From Brevundimonas halotolerans (GTDB lineage: Bacteria > Pseudomonadota > Alphaproteobacteria > Caulobacterales > Caulobacteraceae): 64,000 bases of DNA. Numbering within the stretch: the first letter of the stretch is position 1; every line of letters begins with the position of its first letter. The position numbers and the translations under genes are program-made. Below are positions 39,147-48,841 of the stretch, piece after piece. Below the pieces are notes generated by a model that was not told where the DNA came from, made no database searches, and worked only from the letters and a program-made list of their open reading frames with translations. The stretch is from positions 1-64,000 of the forward strand of contig NZ_QTTA01000004.1 in the NCBI RefSeq assembly GCF_003730275.1. Direction: 5' to 3'.

Positions 39147-39227
39147 CGGTGTTCCCCCCCGCTAGAACCGCCCTCTCACAAACGGGCGCGCCGGACAACG
39201 CCGGTCGCCGGAAAAGGATGTGGCATT

Positions 39228-40415
39228 TTGCCTTCGACCGACATCGATGTGCTGATCGTCGGCGCGGGCGCAGCGGGGATGATGGCGGCCATCGAGGCCG
39301 GGCGCAGGGGACGCCGCGTCCGCATTATCGACCATGCCCGGGCCCCGGGCGACAAAATCCGCATCTCGGGCGGGGGCCGCTGCAACTTCACCAATCTGGG
39401 GTGCGGGCCGCATGCCTTCCTTGGCGAGAACCCGCGCTTTGCCACCTCGGCGCTGAAGCGCTTCACCCAGCACGACTTCATCAAGCGGGTCGATCAGGCC
39501 GGCATCGCCTGGCATGAAAAGACGCTCGGGCAGCTGTTCTGTGACGACAGCGCCAAGCTGATCATCCGTATGCTGACGGACCAGATGCGTGAGGCCGGAG
39601 CGGTCCTGTCGCTCGGCACTTCGGTAGACAGGCTTTCGCGTGAGGGCGAGGGGTTTCAGGTCGCCCTGTCGGACGGCAGCAGCCTGCGCTGCGCCTCCCT
39701 CATCCTGGCCACTGGCGGCAAGTCGATCCCGAAGATGGGCGCGACCGGCTGGGCCTATGACACGGCGCGGGCGCTGGGCCTGAGAGTCACCGAAACGCGC
39801 CCGGCCCTCGTCCCGCTGACCTTCGAGGCGGGGCTGCTGGAGCGGCTGAAGCCGCTGGCAGGGGTGTCGGTCGAGGCGGTCGTCAGCCACGGCAAGACGA
39901 AATTCGCCGAAGGCCTGCTCTTCACCCACCGGGGGCTGAGCGGACCGTCCGTGCTGCAGATCAGCTCCTACTGGCGCGAGGGCGAGACAATCTCCGTGGC
40001 GATGGCGCCGGGCGTGGAGGTGTTCGCGCAGCTGAAGGCGATGAAGGCGGGCAACGGTCGGCAGGCGGCGCACACGGCGCTGGGGCAGATCGTGCCGAAG
40101 CGGCTGGCCGAGGTTCTGGTCGAGCAGGAGGAGGCCGTCGGCAATCTTGCCGATCTGTCGGACAGGGCCTTGCGGCGACTGGATCAGGCGGTCAACGGCT
40201 GGAGCGTCAAGCCGGTCGGCAGCGAAGGCTATCGGACGGCCGAGGTCACCCTCGGCGGCGTTGCCACAGACCAGCTGGACCAGCAGACGATGGCAGCGAC
40301 GCGCATCCCCGGCCTCTATGTGATCGGTGAGGCGGTCGACATCACCGGCTGGCTGGGCGGCTATAATTTCCAGTGGGCCTGGAGTTCAGGCTGGGCCGCG
40401 GGACAGGTCGCCTAG
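39228..40415 (+). CDS. BaiN/HI0933-like FAD-binding flavoprotein
   Basis: 395 residues from TTG 39228, preceded by AAAAGGA; no ATG or GTG gives a sensible N-terminus in this frame. VLIVGAGAAGMMAAIEAGRRG is the FAD-binding dinucleotide fold and ISGGGRCNFTNLG is the family signature; ATGGKSIPKMGATGWAYD and GLYVIGEAVDITGWLGGYNFQWAWSSG complete it. Family members include a bile-acid reductase and putative aminoacetone oxidases; the substrate here is unknown. Confidence 0.88.
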   Translation: MPSTDIDVLIVGAGAAGMMAAIEAGRRGRRVRIIDHARAPGDKIRISGGGRCNFTNLGCGPHAFLGENPRFATSALKRFTQHDFIKRVDQAGIAWHEKTLGQLFCDDSAKLIIRMLTDQMREAGAVLSLGTSVDRLSREGEGFQVALSDGSSLRCASLILATGGKSIPKMGATGWAYDTARALGLRVTETRPALVPLTFEAGLLERLKPLAGVSVEAVVSHGKTKFAEGLLFTHRGLSGPSVLQISSYWREGETISVAMAPGVEVFAQLKAMKAGNGRQAAHTALGQIVPKRLAEVLVEQEEAVGNLADLSDRALRRLDQAVNGWSVKPVGSEGYRTAEVTLGGVATDQLDQQTMAATRIPGLYVIGEAVDITGWLGGYNFQWAWSSGWAAGQVA

Positions 40416-40665
40416 CTGCTATAACGGCGCTCTGACATAACTGTGACCACCTGCCGCCTTGTCTCTCCCGCCTTCGTCCGCAACAGTAGCTGTGCGGGAC
40501 GGGCCCCTCTGGCGCGTTCCGGGGCCCCCCTCGTCCTCCGGTCCCGGATCGTGTGATGTCGGACCGCATCGGGTGCGCCCGGTGTCGGTCCGGGCCCAAT
40601 TCGGACAAAAGCCGGCGCCGGGCGCATTTCACCGAACCGCTTACCCATGCATGCCGCCAACGATT
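40416..40665. other. Convergent intergenic region with one GC hairpin
   Basis: A 250-base space between two genes ending toward each other. GGGCCCC (40501-40507) pairs with GGGGCCC (40521-40527) around 13 bases, possibly a bidirectional stop although no T-run follows on either side. Nothing else recognisable was seen. Confidence 0.45.
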
Positions 40666-42378
40666 TCAGGCCGCAAGCCCGACCGTGCGCATCAGCTCTC
40701 GGATCGGCTCCAGCGCGGCGGGGGTCGATCCCAGCTCGGCCCGCACCTTGGGGTGACGCAACAGCTTCAGGGCCTCGGCGCGGGCCCGCTCCGTTACCGG
40801 ACCGCGCGGACCAGTCTCGCCTGCCGCCAGCCGTAGCAACACCTGCAACTTGTGCGGCACCGGCACGGGCGCGCGGACCATCTGGTCGATCAGCCGGGCC
40901 GAAGCTTCCACAGACGCCCCCACCTTGCCGAGGGCCTCACAGATCTGTCCTTCGTCGGAGTCCGACAGCTCGACTTTGCCCGCAGCGCGCTGCAGGCCCG
41001 CCAGCGTGGCCAGAACCTGACCGGGCGGGAGCTCCGACCGGCGCATTTCCGTCTCGAACCTGAGCGAGCTGAGACAGGCGTGAAGCCAGCGCGCCGCAGA
41101 TCGCTTGTTGGCAGTACCCGTGACGTTCTCGCACAGCCGCATCAGATGTTCGGCCTCGCACATCACCGTGCTGCACGGCTTGACAAAGGCGGCGACGAAA
41201 TCGGCCGTAATCAGGCTCTTGGAGCGTTCGATGAAGGCGTCCTGCACCTCCTCCAGGGTCAACAGCCGACCGGCGGTTGCTGTAAGTGTCATGGCCAGCG
41301 CCCGGAGGATGTCGATTTCGCCTTCGGGGTCCGCGGGTCGCAGTCGGCGCGGCGAGCGCAGTTCGCGCAGAACCATCCGGGCCAGAACCGCAGACAACAG
41401 GGGATACTCGCCCGCCTGAAGTCGTTCGCCGAGACGACGGGCCGGCCCCTCAATGGTCGGAACCAACAGGCGCAGTCGGTGATCCCGGGCAATCAGGGCC
41501 TCGATCTCGGCGGGGGCGACCATGCGCACCACAGCGGCCAGGCTGGCGCCCTGATCCAGTGAAGGTCCGAGGATGTCGGCCAAACTGGTCCTCTGGGCCA
41601 TCATTTCGCAAAGTATCTGCTCAATGGCGACCATGACTATGGCGCGGGGCGGACCATCCAACGGCGCGGCTTCGGCCAGATCCATCATCCGGTCCAGCCG
41701 GGTCCGGGGCGTCTTCAGGCCTGCCAAGGCTCCTGAAACGACCCCCCCCATGATGAAGGCCCGGTCGGAGGTCCCCGCCAGCCGGTGGGCCAGATCCGCC
41801 AGGGACCGGCCCTCCAGCGTCGGAAACCTCTGCGCCCGTCCCGCCGCGACCAGACGTTCGATCACGGAATCGGCCAGTTTCTGATAGTGGCGGATCAGTT
41901 CATGAACCGGCTGGCCTACTGCCTGGCTTTCCGGAACGGCGACCTTTTGCACAGCGTGCTGCAGTTCGACGCCCGACGCCTCCAGCACCTCGGCCAGATC
42001 CGGACGGTGCAACAGTTCAAAGGCGGTGACCCCGCGCCGGATCAGCCAGTCCTCCAGCACCCGACCGATCAGCTCCCGGGCATGGGGGGCGTAAAAGTCC
42101 TGGATTCCGGTGCAGCGCGGCCCGACCTCATCGTCAGGGATGACCCGCTTCTGCCGGACCTCGGGTGCGCCCTTGGTCAGGACAGTCAGGCTGGAGAACT
42201 CCATGGTCTCGGCGTCCAGCGTCTCCTTGGTGACCCGAACCGCCGCCGCCCGGTTGTCGTTCAAGATATCTTCGGCCGCCTCGATCGCGTGGTTGCGGCT
42301 CTCCGTCGCCATCAGCAAAGCCCATGGCGCGGGTGCGGTCTTTCGGATGAAGACTTCGTAGTGGACGGGGCCGGCCAT
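40666..42378 (-). CDS. Large mostly helical protein of unknown function
   Basis: 570 residues from ATG 42378 (an ATG at 42411 adds 11). The first 75 residues form a small alpha/beta unit (HYEVFIRKTAPAPWALLMATESRNHAIEAAEDIL ... RVTKETLDAETMEFSSLTVL). The remainder (about 100-570) is almost entirely amphipathic helix with no signal peptide, membrane segment or catalytic motif I can name. It is divergent from chvI, with 208 bases between starts, and probably cytoplasmic. I do not recognise the family. Confidence 0.7.
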   Translation of the reverse strand: MAGPVHYEVFIRKTAPAPWALLMATESRNHAIEAAEDILNDNRAAAVRVTKETLDAETMEFSSLTVLTKGAPEVRQKRVIPDDEVGPRCTGIQDFYAPHARELIGRVLEDWLIRRGVTAFELLHRPDLAEVLEASGVELQHAVQKVAVPESQAVGQPVHELIRHYQKLADSVIERLVAAGRAQRFPTLEGRSLADLAHRLAGTSDRAFIMGGVVSGALAGLKTPRTRLDRMMDLAEAAPLDGPPRAIVMVAIEQILCEMMAQRTSLADILGPSLDQGASLAAVVRMVAPAEIEALIARDHRLRLLVPTIEGPARRLGERLQAGEYPLLSAVLARMVLRELRSPRRLRPADPEGEIDILRALAMTLTATAGRLLTLEEVQDAFIERSKSLITADFVAAFVKPCSTVMCEAEHLMRLCENVTGTANKRSAARWLHACLSSLRFETEMRRSELPPGQVLATLAGLQRAAGKVELSDSDEGQICEALGKVGASVEASARLIDQMVRAPVPVPHKLQVLLRLAAGETGPRGPVTERARAEALKLLRHPKVRAELGSTPAALEPIRELMRTVGLAA

Positions 42379-42586
42379 GATATACCTGAAAACGCTACAA
42401 GCCTCGATCATGCCGGATGAGGGCTTAAGGCCGGGTTTCGCTCTCCGGCCCTGTCGGAAGCGATCAGGCTCTAGCCGCCCGCCCCGGCGCGCCCTAATGT
42501 CACCCCGATTGAATCCGAACGGTTACGCTTCGGGCGCGTTACACCGGTCGACGGCGCGATGCGTCGAAGCCTCTGAGGAGTGAACC

Positions 42587-43291
42587 TTGGCCAACATCAC
42601 CCTGGTCGACGACGACGAGAACATTGTCGCCTCCGTGTCGCTGGCGCTGGAAAGCCATGGGCACAAGATCACGGCCTATCATGACGGCGCCTCGGGCCTT
42701 GAGGCCCTGCTGGCCACGCCGCCCGATCTGGTCATTCTGGATGTGAAGATGCCGCGCATGGACGGCATGGAGGTGCTGCGCAAGCTGCGTCAGACCTCGC
42801 AGATTCCGGTGATCATGCTGACCTCCAAGGACGAGGAGATCGACGAGATCCTCGGCTTCAACCTCGGGGCCGACGACTATATCCACAAGCCGTTCAGCCA
42901 GCGCCTGCTGCTGGAGCGGGTCAAGGCCCTGTTGCGGCGCGTCGGCATCGGCACGGGTGAGGGCGAGGCCCAGGGCGACGCCGCCGCCCGCGCCATCCGC
43001 CGGGGCAAGCTGACCATGGATCCCGCCCGCCACGAGAGCACCTGGGACGGCAAGCCGGTCAAGCTGACCGTCACCGAATTCCTGCTGCTTCAGGCCCTGG
43101 CCCAGCGCCCGGGCTTTGTGAAGAGCCGCGACAACCTCATGGACGCCGCCTACGACGATCAGGTCTATGTCGACGACCGCACCATCGACAGCCACGTGAA
43201 ACGCATGCGCAAGAAGTTCCGGGTCGTCGATCCGGAGTTCGATGCCATCGAGACCCTGTACGGCGTTGGCTACAGATACCGCGAAAGCTGA
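42587..43291 (+). CDS. chvI: Response regulator ChvI
   Basis: 234 residues from TTG 42587; GAGGAG at 42573-42578 supports it. Receiver domain with acidic pocket LVDDDENIV, phosphoacceptor D52 in [16 protein letters not shown], and [30 protein letters not shown]. An OmpR-type winged helix follows ([33 protein letters not shown]). ChvI with its kinase ChvG controls envelope and acid/osmotic responses in Alphaproteobacteria; order chvI-chvG-hprK-EIIA-HPr is the canonical one. Confidence 0.95.
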   Translation: MANITLVDDDENIVASVSLALESHGHKITAYHDGASGLEALLATPPDLVILDVKMPRMDGMEVLRKLRQTSQIPVIMLTSKDEEIDEILGFNLGADDYIHKPFSQRLLLERVKALLRRVGIGTGEGEAQGDAAARAIRRGKLTMDPARHESTWDGKPVKLTVTEFLLLQALAQRPGFVKSRDNLMDAAYDDQVYVDDRTIDSHVKRMRKKFRVVDPEFDAIETLYGVGYRYRES

Positions 43292-44891
43292 AACCGAAGA
43301 CGGCCGTGAGGCCCGCACGCGACCGCGATTCCGGCCGGTTGGATCGCGTCTCGGCGCCCTGATTCTTGCGCTGAATCTGCTCAGCCTGCTGATCCTGTTC
43401 GTCGGAGCCCTGGCCCTGAACGAATGGCGACGCGGCCTGATCGAGGCGCGTCAGGAATCGCTGATGGCCCAGGCCGAGCTGATGTCCAATGTTCTGGGCG
43501 AGCTGGGCATCACAACGGGCGTGCCGACTCCGGCCCTCGACGAATATGAAACCGCCCGATGGCTGCGCGACAATTTCGTGCCTGTCGGCCAGCGGGCCCG
43601 CGTGTTCGACCGTGACGGCCTGCCGGTGGCCGACAGCTATATGGTCACCGAGGCCATTCCCGGCGCGCCGCTGGATCCCGCCCTGCCCGCCGCAACCCCG
43701 GTGCCCGAACCCGACCTCGAGGCCGAGGTCGAGGAGGACCGCCGTCTGGAACAGGCCCGTCTGGAACTGGCGACCGAGATCGAGACCGCCCTGACCGAGG
43801 GGCCCCAGGCGGGCGTCCGCCGCGATGAGAGCGGCAACCGCGTCATTTCCGTCTCCCTGCCGATCCGGCATGTCCGCCAGGAATTGGGGGTGCTGACGCT
43901 TGAGGCTGCCGACGTCGATGAAATCCTGGCCGCCCAGCGCGCCGCCCTGATGCCCTTTGCCATTGTGGCCCTGGTCGTGTCGCTGTTCTCGTCGCTGCTG
44001 CTGCATCTGTTCGTGGCGCGACCGGTGATGCGTCTGTCCGCCGCCGCTGACAGCGTGCGCCTGCAACAGACCCGCGCCATCTCCATGCCCGACCTCGAAG
44101 AGCGTCGTGACGAGATCGGCGATCTGGCCCGTTCGCTCGAGACCATGACCCGTGCCCTGTCCGACCGGATGGAGACGATCGAGCGGTTCGCCGCCGATGT
44201 CTCGCACGAAATCAAGAACCCGCTGACCTCGATCCGCTCGGCGCTGGAGACCCTGCCGCTCGTCAAGGCCGAAGCCCAGCGCGAAAAGCTGACCGCCCTG
44301 TTGCAACAGGATGTGCGCCGACTGGACCGTCTGATCACGGACATTTCCAATGCCTCTCGGCTGGATGCGGAATTGGCCCGCGATCGCCCCCGCACCGTGG
44401 ATCTGACCGCCCTGCTGAGCGACATCGTCGATGTATACCAGACCTCGCCCAAGCCGGGCGATGTGCCGCTGCATCTGTCCATCAACACGCCCGGGCCGAC
44501 CCGGATCGTCGGTCGCGACGGACCTCTGGGACAGGTGATCCGCAATCTGATCGACAATGCCCGCTCCTTCAGCCCGCCGGACGGCTCCGTGCGCTTGACC
44601 CTCGACCGGGCGCCCGATGGGTCGCAGGACATCCGCATCCGGGTGGAGGATGACGGGCCCGGCATACCGGTCGAGAATCTGGAAACCGTGTTCCAGCGCT
44701 TCTACACCTCGCGGCCCAAGGGCACCCAGTTCGGTTCCAATTCGGGGCTCGGCCTGTCGATCGTGCGCCAGATTATCGAGGCCCACGGCGGCCGGGTCTG
44801 GGCCGAGAACATCACCGATCCCGACGATCCCGATCACATCACCGGGGCCCGCTTCGTCCTCGCCCTGACGCCCCTTCACACCCGGCCATGA
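43242..44891 (+). CDS. chvG: Sensor histidine kinase ChvG
   Basis: 549 residues if ATG 43242 is used, overlapping chvI by 50 bases; a TTG at 43266 would reduce overlap to 26. Two membrane segments (about 35-55 and 237-262) flank a periplasmic sensor of about 180 residues. Then a HAMP-like linker, the H-box [17 protein letters not shown] (His about 322), N-box [13 protein letters not shown] and G-boxes VEDDGPGIP and [16 protein letters not shown]. It phosphorylates ChvI. The stop overlaps the hprK ATG by four bases. Confidence 0.94.
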   Translation: MPSRPCTALATDTAKAETEDGREARTRPRFRPVGSRLGALILALNLLSLLILFVGALALNEWRRGLIEARQESLMAQAELMSNVLGELGITTGVPTPALDEYETARWLRDNFVPVGQRARVFDRDGLPVADSYMVTEAIPGAPLDPALPAATPVPEPDLEAEVEEDRRLEQARLELATEIETALTEGPQAGVRRDESGNRVISVSLPIRHVRQELGVLTLEAADVDEILAAQRAALMPFAIVALVVSLFSSLLLHLFVARPVMRLSAAADSVRLQQTRAISMPDLEERRDEIGDLARSLETMTRALSDRMETIERFAADVSHEIKNPLTSIRSALETLPLVKAEAQREKLTALLQQDVRRLDRLITDISNASRLDAELARDRPRTVDLTALLSDIVDVYQTSPKPGDVPLHLSINTPGPTRIVGRDGPLGQVIRNLIDNARSFSPPDGSVRLTLDRAPDGSQDIRIRVEDDGPGIPVENLETVFQRFYTSRPKGTQFGSNSGLGLSIVRQIIEAHGGRVWAENITDPDDPDHITGARFVLALTPLHTRP

Positions 44892-45337
44892 CCGGCCCGA
44901 CACAGGTTCAGGCCACCGTCGTCGCCCTGCGTCAGGGCGAGGACTGGGTCGGCGTTGCCCTGACCGGGCCCTCCGGCGTCGGGAAAACCGGTCTGGCGCT
45001 CAGGCTGATGGCTCAGGGCTGGCAGCTGGTCGCCGATGATGCGGCCCTGATCTGGGCAAGTGGTGGCCAGCTGTGGGCCCGGGCGCCCCGGGCAACCGCC
45101 GGCCTGATCGAGGCGCGAGGTCTGGGGCTGGTCTTCACGCCCCATCGGGACCTCTGTCGGCTCGGGTTGGCCGTGACCTTGAGCCTGGATGAGCCCGAGC
45201 GCCTGCCCGATCCGGCGTTCGAACCCTGGCTGGGCCTGCCGCTTCGCACCATCGCGATTCAGGCCCGCGCGGCGGCGGCCCCGTCCATCGTGACCATGGC
45301 CCTTGCCGAGGCCGTGCGGCGTCCGGTCTCACCTTGA
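44888..45337 (+). CDS. hprK: Short HPr kinase/phosphorylase
   Basis: 149 residues. It consists only of the C-terminal kinase domain: Walker A ALTGPSGVGKTGLALRL, then WQLVADDAALIW (conserved acidic pair) and the final LAEAVRRP. The N-terminal domain of Firmicute HprK is absent, which is normal in Alphaproteobacteria, where the protein phosphorylates a serine of HPr/NPr. Overlaps chvG; 109 bases precede the EIIA gene. Confidence 0.9.
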   Translation: MTGPTQVQATVVALRQGEDWVGVALTGPSGVGKTGLALRLMAQGWQLVADDAALIWASGGQLWARAPRATAGLIEARGLGLVFTPHRDLCRLGLAVTLSLDEPERLPDPAFEPWLGLPLRTIAIQARAAAAPSIVTMALAEAVRRPVSP

Positions 45338-45446
45338 CGCTTTAAACCGACGTCAGATTGCCCTATCAAGCGCGGCTCACGGTCCGGGTCACGACCCTTG
45401 GCCAGAGAATGACGCCGGGGATGGGTCCTGTCTTGGTGAAGCCTTC

Positions 45447-45851
45447 ATGATCGGACTGGTGATCGTAACCCACGGCGGCCTGGCCTCGGAATTCCTCGCG
45501 GCCATGGAACACGTCGTCGGCCCCCAGCGCGGGGTCGCGGCCATCTGTATCGGCCCGGACGACGACATGGAGCGCCGCCGTCGCGACATCGTCGATGCTG
45601 CGGGTGCCGTGAACGACGGAGACGGCGTCATCCTGCTGACCGACATGTTCGGCGGCACGCCCTCCAATCTCGCCATTTCGGTCATGGAAGAAACCCGCGC
45701 CGAAGTGATCGCCGGTCTGAACCTGCCCATGCTGATCAAGCTGGCCAGCGTCCGCGCCCGTGAGCCGATGGAGGCCTGCGTCGCCCATGCACAGGATGCC
45801 GGCCGGAAATATATCTCGGTCGCCTCCTGGGTGCTGTCGGGGGAAAAATGA
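45447..45851 (+). CDS. PTS EIIA component, mannose/fructose type
   Basis: 134 residues from ATG 45447. The phosphorylated histidine is H9 in IGLVIVTHGGLASEFL; ILLTDMFGGTPSNLAISVM is the second family landmark and SVASWVLSG closes the fold. It has no EIIB or EIIC partner in the window, so it is likely regulatory. Its stop overlaps the HPr ATG by four bases. Confidence 0.92.
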   Translation: MIGLVIVTHGGLASEFLAAMEHVVGPQRGVAAICIGPDDDMERRRRDIVDAAGAVNDGDGVILLTDMFGGTPSNLAISVMEETRAEVIAGLNLPMLIKLASVRAREPMEACVAHAQDAGRKYISVASWVLSGEK

Positions 45852-46141
45852 GCGGCGGCGATACCCTTCCGACCGCAGCGACGGTCGTCGACATCTGCAA
45901 CTCCCGCGGCCTGCACGCCCGGGCCTCGGCCAAGTTCGTCAAACTGGCGTCCGAGTTCGAGGCCGACATCCGCGTGACCCGCGACGGCGTCACCGTGAAT
46001 GCCCTTTCGATCATGGGCCTGCTGACGCTGGGCGCAGGCAATGGCTGCGGCCTGTCCATCGCGGCCGAGGGCCCCGATGCCGAGGCCGCCGTCGCCGCCC
46101 TCCGCGACCTCGTGGCCCGTCGCTTTGACGAGGATCAATAG
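45848..46141 (+). CDS. ptsH: HPr family phosphocarrier protein
   Basis: 97 residues. The active histidine is H23 in NSRGLHARASAKFVK; S54 in NALSIMGLLTLGAG is the position phosphorylated by HprK. It passes phosphate between PtsP (7227) and the EIIA immediately upstream. The permease reading frame begins inside its last codons. Confidence 0.94.
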   Translation: MSGGDTLPTAATVVDICNSRGLHARASAKFVKLASEFEADIRVTRDGVTVNALSIMGLLTLGAGNGCGLSIAAEGPDAEAAVAALRDLVARRFDEDQ

Positions 46142-47420
46142 GCCAGCGACACCGCTGACCCGCCAGCTGGGCCTGCCCGGTGCCATCGGCCTTGGCCTCG
46201 GCTCCATCCTCGGTACCGGCGTCTTCGTCAGCCTGGCGCTTGTCGCCGAGATCAGTGGGGCCCTGTTGCTGCCCGCCATTCTGCTGGCGGCGGTGCTGGC
46301 CCTGTTCAATGCCCTCGCCAGTGCCGAGCTGGCGGCCGCCCACCCTGTCAGCGGCGGCGCCTATGAATACGGCCACGTCTGGCTGACGCCTTCGCTGGGC
46401 TTTGTCGCCGGCTGGGTCTTCCTGCTGGCCAAGTCCGCCTCGGCGGCCACCGCGGCCCTGGGGGTCTCGGCCTACCTCCGCCACCTGACCGGAGGGGATG
46501 CCGACAGTCTGGCCGTGCCGCTGGCCGTCCTGACCAGCATCGGCGTCACGGCCCTCGTGGTGTCGGGCCTCCGGCGATCCAATGCGGTCAACATGGTCAT
46601 CGTTTCCCTGACCGCGTTCGCCCTGATTGCGCTGATCGGCGCCAGCCTTTTGCGCCCGGGCCAGCCCGCGATCGATATCCCGAGCCCCGGCGTCGGCATC
46701 GACTGGAGCCTCCTCGCCTCGGCCACGGCCCTGATGTTCGTCGCCTATACCGGCTATGGGCGGATCGCGACCCTGGCCGAAGAGGTCCGCGACCCCGCTC
46801 GGATCATTCCGTTGGCCATCCTGCTGACGCTGGCGATCTCGGCGGCGCTCTACATCGGCGTCGGCTGGGCGGTCGTTCAGGCCTCAGAGGCGGGCGTGGC
46901 GCTCGATGCCGCCGGGGGCGCCCCGCTCGAGGCCGTGGCCAAGGCGCTTGAGCGTCCCGGCCTGACAGCGCTGGTCGCGGTCGGTGCGCTGACCGCCATG
47001 CTGGGGGTGCTGCTCAATCTCGTCCTCGGCCTGTCGAGAATTGTGCTGGCCATGGGGCGGCGGGGCGACCTCCCCTCCCCCTTGGCCCATGTCGATGCGC
47101 GGGGCGTGCCCACCCCGGCCGTGCTGCTGGTCGGTGCGGGCATCACCGCCCTTGTCCTGATCGGCGATATCCGCCTCGCGTGGACCTTCAGCGCCTTCAC
47201 CGTGCTGATCTATTACGCGATCAACAATCTGGCGGCCCTGCGCCTGTCGCGGGCGCAGAGGCTCTACCCACCGATCGTGCCGGCGCTGGGGCTGGGCGGG
47301 TGTGTTTTTCTGGCGTTTCAGGTGCCCTGGCCAGTCTGGGCCACTGGGCTGGCGCTGATCGCGGCCGCTCTGGCCCTCCGCGCCGTGCTCAGCCGCCCAC
47401 GATCTCGCCGTCTTCCTTGA
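46125..47420 (+). CDS. APC-family amino-acid permease
   Basis: 431 residues if TTG 46125 is the start, overlapping the HPr gene by 17 bases; no ATG or GTG gives a plausible N-terminus. About twelve membrane segments begin with GLPGAIGLGLGSILGTGVFVSLAL, the unwound-helix GxG(S)xxGxG motif of APC transporters, and continue through HPVSGGAYEYGHVWL and FVAYTGYGRIATLAEEVRDP. The last 32 bases overlap arsC on the other strand. Substrate unknown. Confidence 0.88.
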   Translation: MTRINRPATPLTRQLGLPGAIGLGLGSILGTGVFVSLALVAEISGALLLPAILLAAVLALFNALASAELAAAHPVSGGAYEYGHVWLTPSLGFVAGWVFLLAKSASAATAALGVSAYLRHLTGGDADSLAVPLAVLTSIGVTALVVSGLRRSNAVNMVIVSLTAFALIALIGASLLRPGQPAIDIPSPGVGIDWSLLASATALMFVAYTGYGRIATLAEEVRDPARIIPLAILLTLAISAALYIGVGWAVVQASEAGVALDAAGGAPLEAVAKALERPGLTALVAVGALTAMLGVLLNLVLGLSRIVLAMGRRGDLPSPLAHVDARGVPTPAVLLVGAGITALVLIGDIRLAWTFSAFTVLIYYAINNLAALRLSRAQRLYPPIVPALGLGGCVFLAFQVPWPVWATGLALIAAALALRAVLSRPRSRRLP

Positions 47421-47787
47421 CGAAGCGCGACGGTGGCTCATCCAGCAAATCCAGCACCCGTTCCGAAGGACGGCACAGGGCGGCGCCCTTCGGCGTCACC
47501 ACGATCGGGCGGTTGACCAGCGCCGGATCCTCAACCATGGCCGCCAGCAGGGCCTGATCACTGACGTTATCGGCGGTCAGGCCGCGCGCCTCGGCCGTGG
47601 TGCCCCGCACCCGCAGCAGGCCCTTCAGCCCCTCTCCGGTGCGAACGGCCAGATCGGTCAGTTGGTCAGGCGTCCAGCCGGTCTTCAGATACTCGACCAC
47701 CTCCGGCTCGACACCCGAGGCCCCGACCATCTCCAGCACATTGCGCGAGGTGCCGCATTTGGGGTTGTGATAGACGGTGACGGTCAT
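47389..47787 (-). CDS. arsC: Arsenate reductase, glutaredoxin-coupled
   Basis: 132 residues. The active cysteine C11 is in VYHNPKCGTSRNVL; the RPIVVTPKGAALCRPSERVLDLL block is the ArsC substrate-binding region. It reduces arsenate to arsenite for export by the Acr3 pump encoded directly upstream (overlap of four bases). The C-terminal end overlaps the permease gene. Confidence 0.93.
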   Translation of the reverse strand: MTVTVYHNPKCGTSRNVLEMVGASGVEPEVVEYLKTGWTPDQLTDLAVRTGEGLKGLLRVRGTTAEARGLTADNVSDQALLAAMVEDPALVNRPIVVTPKGAALCRPSERVLDLLDEPPSRFVKEDGEIVGG

Positions 47788-48839
47788 GGACGGGGCTCCT
47801 TCTGGACACGTTGGACGGCGCGGCCTGCCTCATACCAGCCGCGCGAGCGGTTCACGATAGCGACGACCGACAGCATCACCGGCACCTCGATCAGCACCCC
47901 GACCACGGTCGCCAGCGCCGCCCCCGAGCCGATCCCGAACAGGCCGATCGCGGCCGCCACCGCCAGCTCAAAGAAGTTGCTGGCCCCGATCAGGGCCGAG
48001 GGGCCCGCCACCGAATGTGCCTCGCCGGTCAGCCGGTTGAGGCCGTAGGCGAGGCCCGCATTCAGATAGACCTGGATAAGGATCGGCACGGCCAGCAGAG
48101 CGATGACCAGCGGTTGGGCCAGAAGCTGCTCGCCCTGAAATCCGAACAGCAGTACCAGGGTGATCAGCAGGGCCGCCAGCGACACGGGCTGGATGCGGGC
48201 CAGCGTGCGCTCATACAGGTCCTGCCCCCGGGCCAGCAGCAGCCGGCGGATGATCTGGGCCACCACCACCGGCGCCAGAATATAGAGCAGCACCGACAGC
48301 GTCAGAGTCGACCACGGCACTATGATCGCCGACAGCCCCAGCAGCAGGCCGACAATCGGGGCAAAGGCCACGATCATGATGGCGTCGTTCAGCGCCACCT
48401 GGGTCAGGGTGAAATGCGGCTCGCCCTCCGTCAGATGGCTCCAGACGAACACCATGGCGGTACACGGCGCCGCCGCCAGCAGGATCAGCCCGGCGATGTA
48501 GCTGTCGACCTGATCCGCCGGCAGCCATTCGCGAAACAGGCCGCCGATGAACAGCCACGCCAGCAGGGCCATGGAGAACGGCTTGATCGCCCAGTTGATG
48601 AAAAGGGTCACGCCGATGCCGCGCCAGTGGCGGCTGACCTGGCCCAGGGCGGCGAAATCGATCCGCACCAGCATCGGCACGATCATCAGCCAGATTAGCA
48701 CCGCGACCGGCAGGTTGATCGAGGCGACCTCCATCCCGCCCAGACCGGCGAACACGCCCGGCATCAGGGCGCCCAGCCCCACACCCACGACGATGCATAG
48801 GGCGACCCACAGGGTCAGATAGCGTTCGAAAATCGACAT
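47784..48839 (-). CDS. ACR3-family arsenite efflux transporter
   Basis: 351 residues with ten membrane segments. FINWAIKPFSMALLAW, LAAAPCTAMVFVWSHL (containing the cysteine essential in Acr3 proteins) and ALIGASNFFELAVAAAIGLFG are hallmark segments. Starts two bases after the arsR stop and overlaps arsC by four, so arsR-acr3-arsC is one operon. Confidence 0.94.
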   Translation of the reverse strand: MSIFERYLTLWVALCIVVGVGLGALMPGVFAGLGGMEVASINLPVAVLIWLMIVPMLVRIDFAALGQVSRHWRGIGVTLFINWAIKPFSMALLAWLFIGGLFREWLPADQVDSYIAGLILLAAAPCTAMVFVWSHLTEGEPHFTLTQVALNDAIMIVAFAPIVGLLLGLSAIIVPWSTLTLSVLLYILAPVVVAQIIRRLLLARGQDLYERTLARIQPVSLAALLITLVLLFGFQGEQLLAQPLVIALLAVPILIQVYLNAGLAYGLNRLTGEAHSVAGPSALIGASNFFELAVAAAIGLFGIGSGAALATVVGVLIEVPVMLSVVAIVNRSRGWYEAGRAVQRVQKEPRP

Positions 48840-48841
48840 GC

